Below, in pieces: positions 62,690-64,000 of a stretch of 64,000 nucleotides of DNA; within the stretch, counting starts at the first letter, position 1, and the number at the start of each line of letters is the position of its first letter. Under the pieces are notes generated by a model. It was given only the letters and a program-made list of their open reading frames with translations, made no database searches and was not told the DNA's origin. Source of the stretch: Hirudinaria manillensis (lineage: Eukaryota > Annelida > Clitellata > Hirudinida > Hirudinidae). The position numbers and the translations under genes are program-made. The stretch is from contig CM067536.1 of assembly GCA_034509925.1 (NCBI GenBank), positions 6,275,501 to 6,339,500 of the forward strand, written 5' to 3'.

Positions 62690-63035
62690 GCTTTCTAAAT
62701 ATGAGCAAAGGCTTTAAAGAGAATGGAGGGATGTAGTCTTTGACAATTATTGATGTTTGCTTTTGATTATTTATGTCCATGTGGCGGGAAACAATGTTTT
62801 GAAAACCAGTTTTTGTTGACTGTTTTTTTCATTTTTATATTGGAATCCTTGCCAATATCGTTGCATTCTTTGATCTTTGATCGTGTTTACTTATTAGTTT
62901 TGCACAAGTTTTCAATTTAATTATTTTTATTGTCCATTCAGATTTTTGCTTCATTCTTCTCATTTGTTTCTTCAAATACATCCTATTTCATAAACGCGCC
63001 AAGGAATATCTGAACCAATTCTGACCAAATTGAAA
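62690..63035 (+). pseudogene. subfamily B GPCR relic, copy B4
   Basis: Recognisable pieces of B1 exon 2 run from the TM4-TM5 loop (MSKGFKE) to the C-terminus (FKY, FHKRAKEYL), with deletions, frameshifts and stops. Exon 1 and TM2-TM4 are missing. Confidence 0.85.
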
Positions 63036-63622
63036 TTGCTTTTTAGACATTTGTTTTGAATGTTTGCCACTGCTGGCATCTTCAAACTTATCGCCAAGAC
63101 GATTAGATGATTTTATTTAAATTATTTATTCATTCCTGAGAACAAAATTTAATTTGTTTGTTAACAAAATCTTTTCTGAAGTTAAAATTTTTCAACATTT
63201 TTAGTTTTAACTTTTACGTATTATTCAGTGGTAGTCAACGCCAATAAATCTCCCAAAATTAGCAATTATTGTGATGTTAATTAAAATCGAATCTTCTGAA
63301 ATCATGATCCTATTTTGTATTTTTAGCTTTTAAATAAAGAAATTAAAAAAAAATATTTTCATTGTCAGCGTCTCAGAAGCTTTCGTGCTCTCCTTTGTCT
63401 TTCATTTTCTGTTGATTCAATTAAATAAGACTAATTAGCAGAAGCACAGTGGGAAATCGTTTGAAATTTAAAGTTGGACGACTCAATTTTGCTGAAACGT
63501 AGTCTTCACAGAAAAAAAAACTGTTGACCCAAAACAAAGCTTGGGATTTTACCATTGAACCATTGAAATGGATAAACAATCAAACATAATAACACAAAAA
63601 TAACCGACCTCGAAACACATTG
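63036..63622. other. 3' flank between B4 relic and antisense receptor
   Basis: Shares the conserved flank block (AATCTTCTGAAATCATGATC at about 63290) with the other B units. No gene. Confidence 0.5.
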
Positions 63623-64000
63623 TCATCCAAAGGTCGATCTGCATTTTCTAACCATGTTCTCGACGCTCTTTTGAAACGGTTTGTACTTGAGACAGTAGAT
63701 GGCAGGATTGAAGCAGCAGTTCAGAAAGACCATAAGAACAGAGAAATGATAAAATGCGGTCCCTAGACTTGCTATTCCAAATTGGTACATGGTATAGTAC
63801 ACCTGATTTGGAGACCAGCATGTAATGAAAGCTGCCGATAAAAGGGCCGAGGTTTTTAGGACGTTATTTCGTGCTCTGAGCATTTCTTGTTTGGAAGAAT
63901 CTTCCTCCTCTTTCTTTGATCCAGCATCCAATGTGTGGTTTATTGAACTGACAGAGATGGATTTCTTCTGAGTGATGTTTAGACCTGATGGAGAAATCCT
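63623..64000 (-). CDS. rhodopsin-class GPCR, type C, C-terminal part (runs off window)
   Basis: The minus-strand frame is open from the window edge to the stop at 63623, giving about 125 residues: the polar ICL3 (with N-x-T and KKEEEDSS), the conserved ARNNVLKTS entry to TM6, CWSPNQVYY (CWxP kept), TM7 with NPAIY, then KYKPFQKSV and a basic C-tail. It is clearly related to the A and B receptors but distinct, and the only unbroken representative of the antisense type seen here. The 5' part lies beyond 64000. Confidence 0.85.
   Translation of the reverse strand, partial: RISPSGLNITQKKSISVSSINHTLDAGSKKEEEDSSKQEMLRARNNVLKTSALLSAAFITCWSPNQVYYTMYQFGIASLGTAFYHFSVLMVFLNCCFNPAIYCLKYKPFQKSVENMVRKCRSTFG

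Overview
This is AT-rich nuclear DNA from an invertebrate animal. Genes have many short exons with GT-AG introns, metazoan families occur (LIM kinase, ULK3, B9D2, TRIM, rhodopsin-class GPCRs), and trinucleotide microsatellites and non-LTR retrotransposon pieces are common. A lophotrochozoan such as an annelid or leech would fit, but that is inference. Exon joins were worked out by hand from splice sites, reading phase and family similarity. Every joined model listed as a complete CDS sums to a whole number of codons.

Layout. 0.6-10.3 kb holds a tandem array of CAP/SCP secreted-protein genes: the 3' end of one gene, a pseudogene, and two complete eight-exon genes, with stray pieces of two neighbouring genes lodged between them. 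12.0-12.9 kb carries an unrecognised single-pass membrane protein with a proline-rich tail. 16.3-24.7 kb (minus) is a complete 16-exon LIM-domain kinase with two LINE fragments and CAT-type microsatellites in its introns. 25.8-31.3 kb holds B9D2 (minus) and ULK3 (plus), head to head over a 284-bp gap. 32.1-34.0 kb (minus) holds an unrecognised three-exon gene for a 117-residue protein. 36.9-40.0 kb is a TRIM gene with an unusual low-complexity insert inside its first B-box.

42-64 kb is a GPCR nursery. Four intact two-exon receptors of one subfamily (called A here), one intact, one 5'-truncated and two decayed receptors of a second subfamily (B), and an antisense third type (C; one partial gene running off the window, three relics) alternate in duplicated blocks. 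Copies of the TRIM gene's last exon or 3' flank sit upstream of several A genes, which shows the block boundaries. LINE copies lie at two A/B junctions.

Functionally, B9D2 (ciliary transition zone) and ULK3 (Gli kinase/autophagy family) are both tied to cilium and Hedgehog biology. LIM kinase controls actin through cofilin. The CAP proteins look secreted or GPI-anchored, and the GPCR array looks like a lineage-specific, possibly chemosensory, expansion. The last two statements are inference.
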